From Lichenicola sp964248625 (GTDB taxonomy: Bacteria > Pseudomonadota > Alphaproteobacteria > Acetobacterales > Acetobacteraceae): a stretch of DNA of 64,000 nucleotides. The translations under genes and the position numbers were made by a program. The DNA lies in NCBI GenBank assembly GCA_964248625.1, contig CAXTZG010000001.1:1-64000 (forward strand), written 5' to 3'. Within the stretch, counting starts at the first letter, position 1, and every line of letters begins with the position of its first letter. This document shows positions 39,382-48,942 of this stretch, piece by piece. The notes below the pieces were generated by a model. That model saw nothing but the letters and a program-made list of their open reading frames with translations, ran no database searches and was not told the origin of the DNA.

Positions 39382-39432
39382 CGCTTATGCGCTCTTGATG
39401 AGAATCACCGTATTCAGAATGTCGTCTTTATG
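39382..39432 (+). promoter_or_regulatory. kup upstream two-part motif (candidate KdpE site)
   Basis: Box 1 CGCTTATGCGCTCTTGATG (39382-39400) and box 2 GAATGTCGTCTTTATG (39417-39432), matching the kdp copy in sequence and in the 35-base start-to-start distance. The 16 bases between the boxes are not conserved, so this is not a simple duplication. It ends 59 bases before the kup ATG. Confidence 0.65.
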
Positions 39433-39491
39433 ATGCCCGGCCTAGCCTGTTTCCCCTAACGCCGGAGCCTAGACGTGATCGTTTCGTTCTG

Positions 39492-41360
39492 ATGGCGAGC
39501 AAGCCCACCATAGCCTTGCCGATGAGCGTCGCGGCACTCGGGATCGTCTATGGCGATCTCGGGACCAGCCCCCTTTACACCTTCCAGACGGTGGTCGGCG
39601 ACGCGGGCGGAAAGATCAGCGCAGAGGTAGCACTCGGCAGCCTGTCATTGATCGTGTGGGCACTGATCCTGACGATCTCGGTCAAGTACTGCCTGGTCGT
39701 CATGCGCGCCGACAACCAGGGCGAAGGCGGCATCCTCGCCTTGATGTCGTTGCTGAGCAGACCGTTCGAGGGCCCTCTCAGTCGCGGCAAGCTGCTGGTC
39801 GCCGCCGGCCTGCTCGGGGCCGCGCTGATCTATGGCGACGGGATCATCACGCCGGCCATTTCCGTGCTGAGCGCCCTGGAAGGACTGAACGTCGCAACCA
39901 GCGTCTTCAAGCCATACGTTCTGCCGCTCGCCATCCTGGTTCTGATCGCCCTGTTCAGCGCGCAGCCCTTCGGCACGGCCAGGCTGGGACGGCTGTTCGG
40001 ACCGATCATGCTGGTGTGGTTCGCCGTCATCGCCGTCATCGGCCTGATCGCGATCATCCGAAGTCCCGGCGTCGTGGCAGCATTCAATCCGCTGCTCGGA
40101 CTGCGCTTCCTGGCGACCCACGGGTGGGGCAGCTTCATCGTCCTTGGCGGGGTGTTCCTCGCCCTGACCGGAGGCGAGGCGCTCTATGCCGACATGGGCC
40201 ATTTCGGCCGACGGCCCGTCCGCATCGCCTGGACCGGGATCGTGCTGCCTGCCCTGCTCCTCAACTACGCCGGCCAGGCGGCGCAACTGCTCCGCGATCC
40301 GAAACTCGCCGACAACCCGTTCTTCTCCGAAGTGCCGAACTGGGGCGTTTATCCCCTCGTCATCCTCGCCACCATCGCCACGATCATCGCGAGCCAGGCC
40401 ATCATCACCGGAGCCTACTCGCTGACCAGGCAGGCGATGCAGCTCGGGTGGCTGCCGAGCATGGTCATCCACCAGACCTCCGACACCGAATACGGCCAGA
40501 TCTACGTCCCGCTGGTGAACTGGATCATGATGGTCGCCACCATCGCGATCACCATCGGCTTCGGCAGCTCGGCGCGGCTGACCGGCGCCTTCGGGACGGC
40601 CGTGGCGACAACCATGATGCTGACCACGTTTTTGCTCTACGACGTCATGCGGGAGCGCTGGCATTGGCGCCTGATCAGCGCAGTCTCCGTCGTGGCGTTC
40701 TTTCTGTTGATCGACATCGCCTTCTTCTGCGCCAATCTTCTCAAGATCCTGGATGGCGGCTTCATTCCGCTGCTGTTCGGCGCGCTCCTGTTCACGATCA
40801 TGATCACGTGGCACCGCGGGGTTTTTCTTGTCAGGGCCGGTCTTGCGCCTGAGGCGCATCACGGTCGCGACCTGCTGTCGCTCCTGAAGAGCGGAGCCCT
40901 GCCCCGCACGGACGGAAGCGCTGTGTTCCTCAGTCGCAAGGCGTTGCGACTGCCGCCCCTGGTGTCGCGTCATATCAGTCTCTTCGGCGCCCTGCCCAAG
41001 CAGATCGTCACGCTCTACATCAGGTTCGAGCCGATCGCCCGGGTCTCGGACCGCACGCGTGTCACCGTCGAGAGGGTGATGGACGACGTCTGGTATCTCG
41101 AGGTCCGCTTCGGCTTCTTCGAGGTTCCGAACCTGCTCCTGGCGCTGGAGGAAGCCCGGGCGCAAGGCTGTCTCGTCGATCTTGAGAAGGTTCTCTTCGC
41201 GGCCAGCGACGACGTGACCGAAAGCAGATCCGCGCCGAAATTGGCTGCCTGGCGGCGAATGCTGTTCGGTTTCCTGTATCGCAACGCGGTCCGCGCTCCC
41301 GACCGCTTCGCACTGCCCCGAGACCGCTTCATCGAGATCGGCCGACAGGTCGAGCTGTGA
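39492..41360 (+). CDS. kup: Low-affinity K+ uptake protein, KUP family
   Basis: 622 residues, typical length. Starts with the family signature ALGIVYGDLGTSPLYTFQ, then VVMRADNQGEGGILALMSLL and LLGAALIYGDGIITPAISVL in overlapping helices; about 12 transmembrane segments and a hydrophilic C-terminal domain of about 170 residues. K+/H+ symport. It follows kdpE by 170 bases and carries its own copy of the kdp upstream motif, so it is probably induced together with kdp. No strong Shine-Dalgarno is seen. Confidence 0.96.
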   Translation: MASKPTIALPMSVAALGIVYGDLGTSPLYTFQTVVGDAGGKISAEVALGSLSLIVWALILTISVKYCLVVMRADNQGEGGILALMSLLSRPFEGPLSRGKLLVAAGLLGAALIYGDGIITPAISVLSALEGLNVATSVFKPYVLPLAILVLIALFSAQPFGTARLGRLFGPIMLVWFAVIAVIGLIAIIRSPGVVAAFNPLLGLRFLATHGWGSFIVLGGVFLALTGGEALYADMGHFGRRPVRIAWTGIVLPALLLNYAGQAAQLLRDPKLADNPFFSEVPNWGVYPLVILATIATIIASQAIITGAYSLTRQAMQLGWLPSMVIHQTSDTEYGQIYVPLVNWIMMVATIAITIGFGSSARLTGAFGTAVATTMMLTTFLLYDVMRERWHWRLISAVSVVAFFLLIDIAFFCANLLKILDGGFIPLLFGALLFTIMITWHRGVFLVRAGLAPEAHHGRDLLSLLKSGALPRTDGSAVFLSRKALRLPPLVSRHISLFGALPKQIVTLYIRFEPIARVSDRTRVTVERVMDDVWYLEVRFGFFEVPNLLLALEEARAQGCLVDLEKVLFAASDDVTESRSAPKLAAWRRMLFGFLYRNAVRAPDRFALPRDRFIEIGRQVEL

Positions 41361-41597
41361 GGACGGATCGCGCGGCTCGGCCCCGATCGCGGTGCCAGCC
41401 GAGGGTCCTGCCGGCACCCGTCCTGGCCAGATCCTGGTTGCGCCCGTCCCGGCGGTGACAGCGTCGTCCGGCCGGTCATGAAGCGTCCAGCCGCAGCGGC
41501 AGTGACGCTTGCGCGCCGTCTGCCGATGGGCCAGCTAATGCTGGTCGACAGCAGTCTTCAGCCTGGTCGCGCCATTTCCGAGCGGGGACCGTCATCC

Positions 41598-43043
41598 ATG
41601 CAACAGCCGCCCTTGTCCCGGGCCGCGCGTCCGCGCATGCGTCGCAGCCCCTCGACGGTGTTGCGTCACCTCCTCTACGCGCTGCGCGGCGGCTTCCTGG
41701 TTCGCCCGATGGTGATCGCCATCAGCCTGGGGCTGAGCGGCACCATCCTGTCCTCGCTCGAGGAGACCTATCCGGTCCTTGCCGCCTGGGTGCCCCGGCT
41801 GCTGTTCCCGAGCCGGTCGGATCCGCAGGTTGCGCAGGTGATCCTCGCCGGCATCGCCGCCTCGATCATGACCGTGGTCTCGATCGTGTTCGCAATCCTG
41901 CTGATGACGCTGACCCTCGCCTCGATGCAGTTCTCGCCAAGAATCCTGGTCAGCTTCGTGCGGGACCGGGCGACGCAATGGACGCTCGGCCTGTTCCTTG
42001 GCACCTTCGCCTACTGCCTGGGAGCCCTGCCGGCCGCCCGCACCATGCCGCACCCGTTCGCACCGGTGGCCACCACCGTGGGCGCCATGGCGCTTGCCCT
42101 GCTGTGCGTCGGATGGCTCATCTTCTTCATCCAGCACATCAGCCAGGCGATCAGCGTCAACCACATCGTCGACCGCATCGCCAGCGAGACCGAGGACGTC
42201 ATCGACGGGTTGATGCCCCATGACCGGACGAACGACTACCGCGACGGCGTTCCCGCCCTCGACCTGAACGGCACCCAGACCCCGGTGCTGAACATGGTGT
42301 CCGGCTACATCCGCTTTGTCGATATCGACAACCTGGTGGCCGTCGCCAAGGCGTCCGGCTTGCAGATCCGGGTCCTGCGCCGGGTCGGTCACTTCGTGCC
42401 GGCGGGGATCCCGCTCCTCATCGTCGGCAGCAGGAGGGCGCTCCAGCCTCCGCTTGCGACGGCTCTTCTGGCCACCTTCGACATCGGCCCGATCCGAACC
42501 CTGCAGCAGGATGTCGAGTTCGGCGTGATCCAGATCGTGGACATCGCGCTCAAGGCGATCTCTCCCGCGGTCAACGATCCCAGCACGGCCATCACGTGCC
42601 TCGACCAGTTAAGCCGGATCCTCATCCGCTGGATCTCCCGCTACGGTCCGGAGGTCATCCTGTCGGATCCGCCGCACGTGGTCCGGGTCGTCATGCCGGC
42701 CATCGAGCTCGACGGGCTGCTCGATACCGCGTTCGAGCAGATCCGCCACTATGCCGCGACGGATGTCGTCGTCAGCGCCCGCCTGCTGCGCGCGCTGGAC
42801 GATATCGCCATGAGCACGGACGACGCCGGGATCCATAAGCGCCTCGCCGCTCGTGGCCGCTGCGTTTATGACGGCTGCTGCACGCGTCTTGCCGAGTCCG
42901 ATCTGGACATCCTGCGCGATCGTCTTGACCTGCTGGAAGATCGCCTCGTCGGACACGAGACGATGATCGCCGCCGACCGGCTGGCGACGGCCAGCAAAAA
43001 ATCCGCCTTCAGTAGGACGCGCGCAGGCCCGTCGTCGTCTTGA
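41598..43043 (+). CDS. DUF2254 family membrane protein
   Basis: 481 residues from the ATG at 41598 (GGGGA about 10 bases upstream; an in-frame ATG at 41478 would add a 40-residue non-conserved tail). Four transmembrane segments in the first half (MVIAISLGLSGTILSS, ILAGIAASIMTVVSIVFAIL, LGLFLGTFAYCLGALPAA, LALLCVGWLIFFIQHI), with LTLASMQFSPRILVSFVRDR between them, the DUF2254 hallmark. The second half is soluble (VPAGIPLLIVGSRR, KAISPAVNDPSTAITCLDQL). Function unknown. Next to kup, but no direct link is shown. Confidence 0.88.
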   Translation: MQQPPLSRAARPRMRRSPSTVLRHLLYALRGGFLVRPMVIAISLGLSGTILSSLEETYPVLAAWVPRLLFPSRSDPQVAQVILAGIAASIMTVVSIVFAILLMTLTLASMQFSPRILVSFVRDRATQWTLGLFLGTFAYCLGALPAARTMPHPFAPVATTVGAMALALLCVGWLIFFIQHISQAISVNHIVDRIASETEDVIDGLMPHDRTNDYRDGVPALDLNGTQTPVLNMVSGYIRFVDIDNLVAVAKASGLQIRVLRRVGHFVPAGIPLLIVGSRRALQPPLATALLATFDIGPIRTLQQDVEFGVIQIVDIALKAISPAVNDPSTAITCLDQLSRILIRWISRYGPEVILSDPPHVVRVVMPAIELDGLLDTAFEQIRHYAATDVVVSARLLRALDDIAMSTDDAGIHKRLAARGRCVYDGCCTRLAESDLDILRDRLDLLEDRLVGHETMIAADRLATASKKSAFSRTRAGPSSS

Positions 43044-43244
43044 TCCGGCCGTGGCGCGAGTCTCAGCGGCGTGGCGATTGCTCACGATATCGGTTCTCGT
43101 CTCGATGGATGCGCAAGGTCGCCGGGCTCGAGAATTGCCGCAACGAGGCGACAACGAAACAATCAGATCGAGGTGGATGCCGATTCAAGCTTTTGAAACT
43201 CGCTAGAACCGTCGCACCCTTCCCGCGACGGAGGAGTTTGCAAC

Positions 43245-45653
43245 ATGAGGCATGTCTACCTCGCTGCGTCGATCGCGATGGTGACGAACGTCATTGCGCC
43301 GGCGCTGGCGAACGGAGCAACCGCTACCCGGCCGGATGTCTACAACATCGCCGACTATGGCGCTGCGGGCGACGCGACGTCCGACAACTCGGCCCTGAAC
43401 CTGGCGCTCACCTATGCCGGCCTGCACCCCGGCACCCAGATCCTGATTCCGACCGGCACCTGGGCCTTCAGCGTCGACAGCAGCAACGGCTACGGGTTCA
43501 AGATCCCGTCCTTCACGACCCTGACTGGGGAGGATCAGAACGCGACTACGATCACCTGGAACGATACGGCCGGCGTGTATCTGTTCAGCGCGACGTCGAA
43601 CACCAGTGCCGCGCGTACCACCAGCATCACGTTCCAGAACTTCACCGTCAAGGGCACCTGGGGCACCGCGACCAACGGCTACACCGCGTACCAGATCGGC
43701 AATGCTCCATTCCTGCCGACAGGCGTCGATGGCCTGACCTTCGACCACATCACGTCCGAGTACAGCCGCGGCTTCGGCATCTCGGCGCGCGGCAGCACCA
43801 ACGTCACGGTCCGCGACAGCCACACGCTCCAGACCTTTTCCGATGCGATCAATCTGTCGCAGACCTCGAACGCAAGCATCAACAACAACTTCATCGAGCA
43901 TACCGACGACGACGCGATCTCGGTCCATTCCGACATCTATGACACGTGGGGCGTGCGTCGCCATATCGAGATCACGGGAAACCACATATTCGATGCCCAG
44001 GGCATCGATGTCGAGGCGGCGCGTCAGGCGAACATTTCCGACAACACCCTCGACAGCATCAGACAGGTCGGCATCAGCGTCGTCACCAGTCCGGCCTCAA
44101 GCCTCACCGGTCCGACCGAAGGCAACTCGGCGGACGAGTCGATCCTCATCACCGGCAACAAGCTGACCAACCTCCTCAACCGGCAGAACATCGACAACAT
44201 CAACCAGGGCGTTGTCGGCATCGTCATCAACGGTCTGAGCGCACGCGCCGGTCAGTATTCCGCAGCGCCTGGCGAAGCCATCGCCTTGACCGGCAAGGTC
44301 ATCGATCCCTACCGGGAGTTCATGGCCAACAGCCAGCTTCCCGGCGTCGCGGTGTCGGGCGGCCACGCCATCCTGGTCGCCAACAACATGATCATGCGCG
44401 ATCTCCCGGCCAGCAACGGCGGCGACAGCCGCTACACGCAGTGGACCGACTTCAAACAGGGCCTCATCACCAGTCGGATCGGACCGCAGAACCCGAAGCT
44501 GGCGGAAAGCGACATGGAGGGCGCCTGCGTCGCACTCACCGGCGGAAGCCTGCGCGACGTGATGATCACCGGCAACGACTGCCACGGCATGTCGGACGGC
44601 CTCAGCGTCGCGGGAAGCGGCAACTCGCATTACGCCGATGTCGTCTACCGGGACAACAACGTCGTCGACTTCACGGGGCACGGCATCCTGGTCAATACCG
44701 CAGGCAAGCTGAGCCTGATCGCCGAGAACAACCTGTTCAATGGCGATCCCTTCCAGAAAAGCCCCGCGCGCGGAGCCAACGGCACCTGGACGAACGGCTC
44801 CGGTCCGGCCGGGATCTATGTGCAGTCCGGCACCGGGGTGACGTTTCGCGACAACACCCTGCTCAACGTGGCGATCGACACCAATGTCGACCCGACCCTG
44901 CCGACGGGCGGCTGCCTGATCGAGGGCAACATCGATGAAGCCGACCCATCCGTGATCAACAGCTTCTCCACCGCCAACAAGGGCATCGCCGAGGTCCACA
45001 GCGCTGGCTTCAGGCTTGCCCAGCTCGACAGCGATCCAGGCAGCCCGACCTACGATACCCTCCTGTCGGCGCCGGTCTCGGCCGCCTTCTCGGCGCCGAC
45101 CGCCGGCAAGTGGATGCTGGGAGCCTATGTCCGGAACGCCGCTCCGGCCGCGACGGCGCCGGTCGGCTGGCTGCGCCTGACGACGGGTTCCAGCAACGTG
45201 CCGGGCATCGACTGGCTGGCTGTTCAGAATGCCAACGGCGGCGTCAGCGTCAATAACGGCACGGCGACGATCCTGCCATCTGGCATCATCACGGGAACCA
45301 CCGCGACCCAGGGCATCGGGAACAACAGCGGCTCGCTCTCTTCCACCGCCTACGTGGACCGGGCGGTCGGGACCTATGCCGGCGTCTTCACCAAGACCGG
45401 CAGCTACGTCGCGAACGTGAATGATTGTGGTCTCGTCTTCCTGATGAACTCAGGATCGAGCATGACATTCACCGTGTCGGCGAGCTGGCCGATCGGCTGC
45501 CATCTCACGGTCGTGCAGAAAGGCACCGGTTCTGTCACTATCAATGGCGTCTCCGGCTTCATCCCGTATGGTGCGGCCGGATTGACCACCTCCGCCCAAT
45601 ATGCCCGCCTCGACCTGCTGGTCGACAGCAGCTCGACGATCAACGTGAAGTAG
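43245..45653 (+). CDS. Secreted right-handed beta-helix protein (paralogue of 55692-58271)
   Basis: 802 residues with a signal peptide (MRHVYLAASIAMVTNVIAPALANG region) and GGAGG upstream of the ATG. From about residue 28 the pectate-lyase-like entry motif YNIADYGAAGDATSDNSAL, then a long beta-helix. HTDDDAISVHSD (about 219-230) recalls the Asp-rich catalytic turn of GH28-type enzymes; GISVV, ISDNTLDSIRQ and ILITGNKLTNLL mark helix coils. The last 90 residues form a cap with a Cys pair. The paralogue on the opposite strand 10 kb away shares most blocks exactly (SEYSRGFGISARGST, VALTGGSLRDV, GDPFQKS.ARGANGTW). Activity unproven; polysaccharide lyase, hydrolase or epimerase are the options. Confidence 0.82.
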   Translation: MRHVYLAASIAMVTNVIAPALANGATATRPDVYNIADYGAAGDATSDNSALNLALTYAGLHPGTQILIPTGTWAFSVDSSNGYGFKIPSFTTLTGEDQNATTITWNDTAGVYLFSATSNTSAARTTSITFQNFTVKGTWGTATNGYTAYQIGNAPFLPTGVDGLTFDHITSEYSRGFGISARGSTNVTVRDSHTLQTFSDAINLSQTSNASINNNFIEHTDDDAISVHSDIYDTWGVRRHIEITGNHIFDAQGIDVEAARQANISDNTLDSIRQVGISVVTSPASSLTGPTEGNSADESILITGNKLTNLLNRQNIDNINQGVVGIVINGLSARAGQYSAAPGEAIALTGKVIDPYREFMANSQLPGVAVSGGHAILVANNMIMRDLPASNGGDSRYTQWTDFKQGLITSRIGPQNPKLAESDMEGACVALTGGSLRDVMITGNDCHGMSDGLSVAGSGNSHYADVVYRDNNVVDFTGHGILVNTAGKLSLIAENNLFNGDPFQKSPARGANGTWTNGSGPAGIYVQSGTGVTFRDNTLLNVAIDTNVDPTLPTGGCLIEGNIDEADPSVINSFSTANKGIAEVHSAGFRLAQLDSDPGSPTYDTLLSAPVSAAFSAPTAGKWMLGAYVRNAAPAATAPVGWLRLTTGSSNVPGIDWLAVQNANGGVSVNNGTATILPSGIITGTTATQGIGNNSGSLSSTAYVDRAVGTYAGVFTKTGSYVANVNDCGLVFLMNSGSSMTFTVSASWPIGCHLTVVQKGTGSVTINGVSGFIPYGAAGLTTSAQYARLDLLVDSSSTINVK

Positions 45654-45681
45654 AGGCGTCCGACGGGGGCTGCCGCTCGGT

Positions 45682-45704
45682 GCCGCGGCGTCACGCCACG
45701 CGGC
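45682..45704 (+). terminator. Imperfect GC hairpin after the beta-helix gene
   Basis: GCCGCG/CGCGGC outer stem and GCG/CGC inner stem with a two-base bulge, 29 bases after the stop at 45653. No T-tract. Confidence 0.35.
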
Positions 45705-45806
45705 CCGGGCGGGTGTGCGCCCGGTCGATATCTGGGAGCAGGGTTCCGCCACCGCCTGCGCAGGCAGGCGCTCGACATCCGTGCATCATGGTCCCACGAT
45801 GCATGG

Positions 45807-46502
45807 ATGTGTGGCCGCTTCGCAACCGATCTTCCCATCGACCTGATCCGAACCTGGTTCAAAACCACCGGACCGGTGCCCAACGACGAACCGAACTACA
45901 ACGTGGCGCCGACGCAGAGCGTGCCGGTGGTGCGCCGGCATCCAGAGAGTGGCGAACGGCGGCTCGATCGGCTGCGCTGGGGCCTGATCCCGCATTGGAG
46001 CAAGGAGAAGGGACGGCAGCCAATCAATGCGCGGGCCGAGACGGTGGCCTCATCGGGCATGTTCCGCGGCGCGCTCGCCGCCCGGCGCTGCGTCGTGCCG
46101 ATGCGGGCCTTCTATGAGTGGGATCAGGCGAGCAAGCCGAAGCAGCCCTATGCCTTTGCGCGGTCCGGGCAGACGCCGCTCATGCTGGCCGGGCTCTGGG
46201 AAAGCTGGACCGACCCGGCCGGCGAACTGGTCCGGACGTTCACCATCATCACCACGACCGCCAACGCGACGCTGGCCTCGATCCATGACCGCATGCCCGT
46301 GGTTCTCGGCGAAACGGACTGGACGATCTGGCTCGATGATGGGCCGGTCGAGCTGCTGCGTCCAGCGGCAGACGACGCGCTCAGGCGCTGGAAGGTCGCC
46401 AGCCAGGTCAACTCGGTGCGCAACAATGGACCATCGCTGCTGGATGAGGTGACGGCCGCCGGCCCGCGGGACCAGCAGGACGCAGGACCGGACTCGGCCT
46501 GA
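45807..46502 (+). CDS. SOS response-associated peptidase (SRAP/YedK/HMCES family)
   Basis: 231 residues. Starts MCGRFATD, so removal of Met exposes catalytic Cys2. Other family blocks: NYNVAPTQSVPVV, RWGLIPHWSK, INARAET, FYEWDQ (active-site Glu) and IHDRMPVVL with the active-site His. The family forms a thiazolidine DNA-protein crosslink with abasic sites in single-stranded DNA, protecting them during replication. Convergent with the SPFH gene. Confidence 0.94.
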   Translation: MCGRFATDLPIDLIRTWFKTTGPVPNDEPNYNVAPTQSVPVVRRHPESGERRLDRLRWGLIPHWSKEKGRQPINARAETVASSGMFRGALAARRCVVPMRAFYEWDQASKPKQPYAFARSGQTPLMLAGLWESWTDPAGELVRTFTIITTTANATLASIHDRMPVVLGETDWTIWLDDGPVELLRPAADDALRRWKVASQVNSVRNNGPSLLDEVTAAGPRDQQDAGPDSA

Positions 46503-46544
46503 CGTCGAACGGCCCTCACGGTTCAGCCCGCACGGGCCTGCATC

Positions 46545-46569
46545 GGGATGCCGACGACCAGCATCCCGG
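46545..46569. terminator. Bidirectional hairpin between convergent genes
   Basis: CGGGATGC / GCATCCCG, an 8-bp perfect stem with a 9-base loop, in the 83-base gap between the stops at 46502 (plus) and 46586 (minus). Confidence 0.5.
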
Positions 46570-46585
46570 CAGACCCGTCCGGCAA

Positions 46586-47524
46586 CTATCTGCCGGTCTG
46601 CAGGAACGGGATCGGTGCACCGGCATAGACCGAACTCGGCAGCGTGCCGTTCCAGCGCTGCGCGCGGGTGTAGTCGACCAGAGCCGGGTTGGCGGACACC
46701 GCAGCGGCGAGCAGCCGGGCGGCATTGGCCTGGGCCTCGCCATTTTTCTGCGTCGCATAGGAGGTGGCATCGGCCTGCAGCTTGGTCGATTCCGCCAGGC
46801 CGCGTGCCTGCTCGATCGCCTGGTTGGCCTGGCCCGCCGCCACGATCTTTGCCGTGTCGGCCTCGATCTGCGCCTTGTGCTGCAGTCCCTGGGCCTGCTC
46901 GACCTGCGTCTTCACCACCGAAGCCTGCGCCTGCGCCTCGCGGAAGCTCTGCGCGTAGTCGAGGTTGGTCAGCTGCACGTCGGTGACGTCGAGATGGTAG
47001 AGGGCCTTTGCGCGTTCCTTGACGATGGTGTCGACCCGCTTCACCAGCACGCCGCGGTTGCTCGCCACATCGCTGACATTGACCGTGCCGGCAGCGATCT
47101 TCCACTCGTTCACCACCATCGACAGCAGGTTCTGCTGGTAGCCCTGATTGTGTGCATAGATATAGCCGACCTCGTCGACCGGGATCTGGAACTGCACCGT
47201 CAGGGCCGCATCGATCTCCTGGTTGTCGATGGTGTAGGTGTTGAGCATCGGCGTCTCGAACTGCTGGGTGTCGACCTTGAAGTAATGCACCTCGCCGATG
47301 AACGGCCATTTCAGGTGGAAGCCGGGATCGGCGGTGCCGGCATAGGCGCCGGCATTGGTCACGACCGCCCGTTCGTTCGGCGACACCGTATAGCCGGTAC
47401 TCAGGATCCCGGCCGCCAGCAGGAGGCAACCCAGGCTGATCGCGATCAGCTTCGGACTTATGACCAGCGGAGACCGGCGATAGTCGCGTGGCGCGCCGCG
47501 GTCGGGAACATAGTTCGGAACCAT
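46586..47524 (-). CDS. SPFH/band 7 (prohibitin/HflC-like) membrane protein
   Basis: 312 residues from the ATG at 47524, with AAGGAT about 8 bases upstream. A short cytosolic N-terminus, one transmembrane helix (LIAISLGCLLLAAGILSTGY), the band 7 domain (about 48-230: NERAVVTNAGAY, FHLKWPFIGEVHYFKVDTQ, VLVKRVDTIVKERAKAL) and an Ala/Gln-rich coiled-coil (QASVVKTQVEQAQGLQHKAQ). These proteins form ring scaffolds in the inner membrane that govern proteases or lipid domains. Single copy here without an NfeD or HflK partner. Confidence 0.9.
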   Translation of the reverse strand: MVPNYVPDRGAPRDYRRSPLVISPKLIAISLGCLLLAAGILSTGYTVSPNERAVVTNAGAYAGTADPGFHLKWPFIGEVHYFKVDTQQFETPMLNTYTIDNQEIDAALTVQFQIPVDEVGYIYAHNQGYQQNLLSMVVNEWKIAAGTVNVSDVASNRGVLVKRVDTIVKERAKALYHLDVTDVQLTNLDYAQSFREAQAQASVVKTQVEQAQGLQHKAQIEADTAKIVAAGQANQAIEQARGLAESTKLQADATSYATQKNGEAQANAARLLAAAVSANPALVDYTRAQRWNGTLPSSVYAGAPIPFLQTGR

Positions 47525-47840
47525 GCGATGATCCTTCGTGCGCGCGTCGCAAGCCAGTCCGCCAAGGCATCGATCAGGACCGGCTGACGTGCCTGAGCGG
47601 ACGCGTCGTCTTTGCGTGAGCCCTTGACCTGATCGGCCGTCAGACCTGTTCCACGGCCATGCCACTCTACAACACGTCTGCACGCTGCACGAGCCTGCGG
47701 TTATCGCCGGTCCTCCGAGGTGGCGGATCGTAAGGCGATCCGGCGCGACGCGGTCGCCGCCCTGCATCGTCCTGCGGCATCCAGGCATCGACACAGGGCG
47801 CGGTCGTTCGCCCGTTCCAGGCCTGCGTCATGCGAGCCCT
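47525..47840. other. Intergenic, nothing recognised
   Basis: 316 GC-rich bases between two minus-strand genes; must hold the SPFH promoter. No repeat, RNA or ORF that I can support. Confidence 0.5.
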
Positions 47841-48410
47841 CTATTCGAGAGGAAGCGGAGGCTCGCCAGAACCCTGCAGCAGTTCCGCCTCCGCATGCGT
47901 CTCCTTGATCGCGTTGAGGACCGACTGCGGGTCGGCGGGCACCGCCATCGCCTCGGCTTCCACGTCGACGCGATTGCGGAGGTTGGGGTTGTCGCGGCGC
48001 ATCTCCTCCAGCAGCTCGATGACCTTGGCGGTCTTCTGCTCGCTGAGTATCGCCAGCTCCAGGGTAAGCTGCTCACGGTGCTGTGCCAGCTGGTCTTCCC
48101 GTCGCTGGGTGGTGAGGATGAGCACGGCGATGTAGAGCGCCCCCAGGGAAACCACGCCGTCGAACCAGGCGAATGGCGGCGGGTCGAAGGGCGTGTATCC
48201 TGCCACGGCGACGAGGCCGTTGCCCCCGATCCAGAGAATGACCAGCAAGGTCAGCAGCCCAATGAACCGCGGACGTCCGACCAGGGCGGTAAGGCGGTCG
48301 ACAATGCGCTGCAGGGGCGTCGCCGTGCGATGATGCTCGGCATGCAGCATGGCAATCGACCGGATCGTCTCCTCGATATGCGCCGGCAGAATGGGAGTGA
48401 CATCGTCCAT
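47841..48410 (-). CDS. DUF1003 family membrane protein
   Basis: 189 residues from the ATG at 48410 (MDDVTPILPAHIEETIRS; AGGAT 8 bases upstream). The open frame extends upstream, but that part is Arg/Cys-rich non-coding-type sequence. Two transmembrane helices (FIGLLTLLVILWIGGNGL and WFDGVVSLGALYIAVLIL region) followed by TTQRREDQLAQHREQLTLEL, the family signature, and a coiled-coil tail. Function unknown; often called a cyclic-nucleotide-binding-like or iron-related membrane protein without proof. Confidence 0.88.
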   Translation of the reverse strand: MDDVTPILPAHIEETIRSIAMLHAEHHRTATPLQRIVDRLTALVGRPRFIGLLTLLVILWIGGNGLVAVAGYTPFDPPPFAWFDGVVSLGALYIAVLILTTQRREDQLAQHREQLTLELAILSEQKTAKVIELLEEMRRDNPNLRNRVDVEAEAMAVPADPQSVLNAIKETHAEAELLQGSGEPPLPLE

Positions 48411-48942
48411 GAAGCTATCCTGCACTGAGCCTGCCGAATGACGGGTCGGCACTTCGCATCCGCACGGCCGATGCGGCACGGCAGCACCATCGCGCCGGAT
48501 GAATCGTAAGCCATAGGCGAATGGTTGCCTGACCCTGGAGGCAGGCATCCGGCAAACAAGGCCAACAGAGTGCCGTAACAACGAGCCACCGCAAACTGCA
48601 ATGCCTGTCTGTTGAGCGGTGCTGCCCCGGTCAACCGGCGTCTTGCATCAAACAAACGTCAAAGTCATGGTGTTCAGCCTCCGATATACCGATGGCTGCC
48701 TGTTCATGCCGTTTGTGCGCACGACGTGCCCAACTCGCGGTGACGGACCGCGTTGATGCTACTTCACAGGCTCCGGTTGATGGCGACCATCGTTGAAACC
48801 GACAGCGTCAGGATTCCGGCGTGGGTGCGGCCGTGGCTGACAGGACGCGGATCGCCCGGCGACGTCACTTCCGGAGCTGCCGGGTCGGAACGACGCCGCT
48901 CAGGACGACCAGACGCCTCTGCCCAACTAGACAGGACCATCC
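48411..48942. other. 532-base divergent intergenic region, no gene seen
   Basis: It lies between DUF1003 (minus) and the first DUF2382 gene (plus). The open frame crossing 48753-49685 is an out-of-frame shadow of the two DUF2382 genes. AT content rises at about 48640-48700. A GGAAC at 48887 lacks a matching -10 element. Confidence 0.45.

Noticed and set aside
41478..41597. Upstream ATG extension of the DUF2254 protein
   Set aside because: The 40 added residues are Arg/Pro-rich, and a good ribosome site precedes the ATG at 41598.
48887..48911. GGAAC upstream of the first DUF2382 gene as an EcfG promoter
   Set aside because: No CGTT-like element 16-17 bases downstream.
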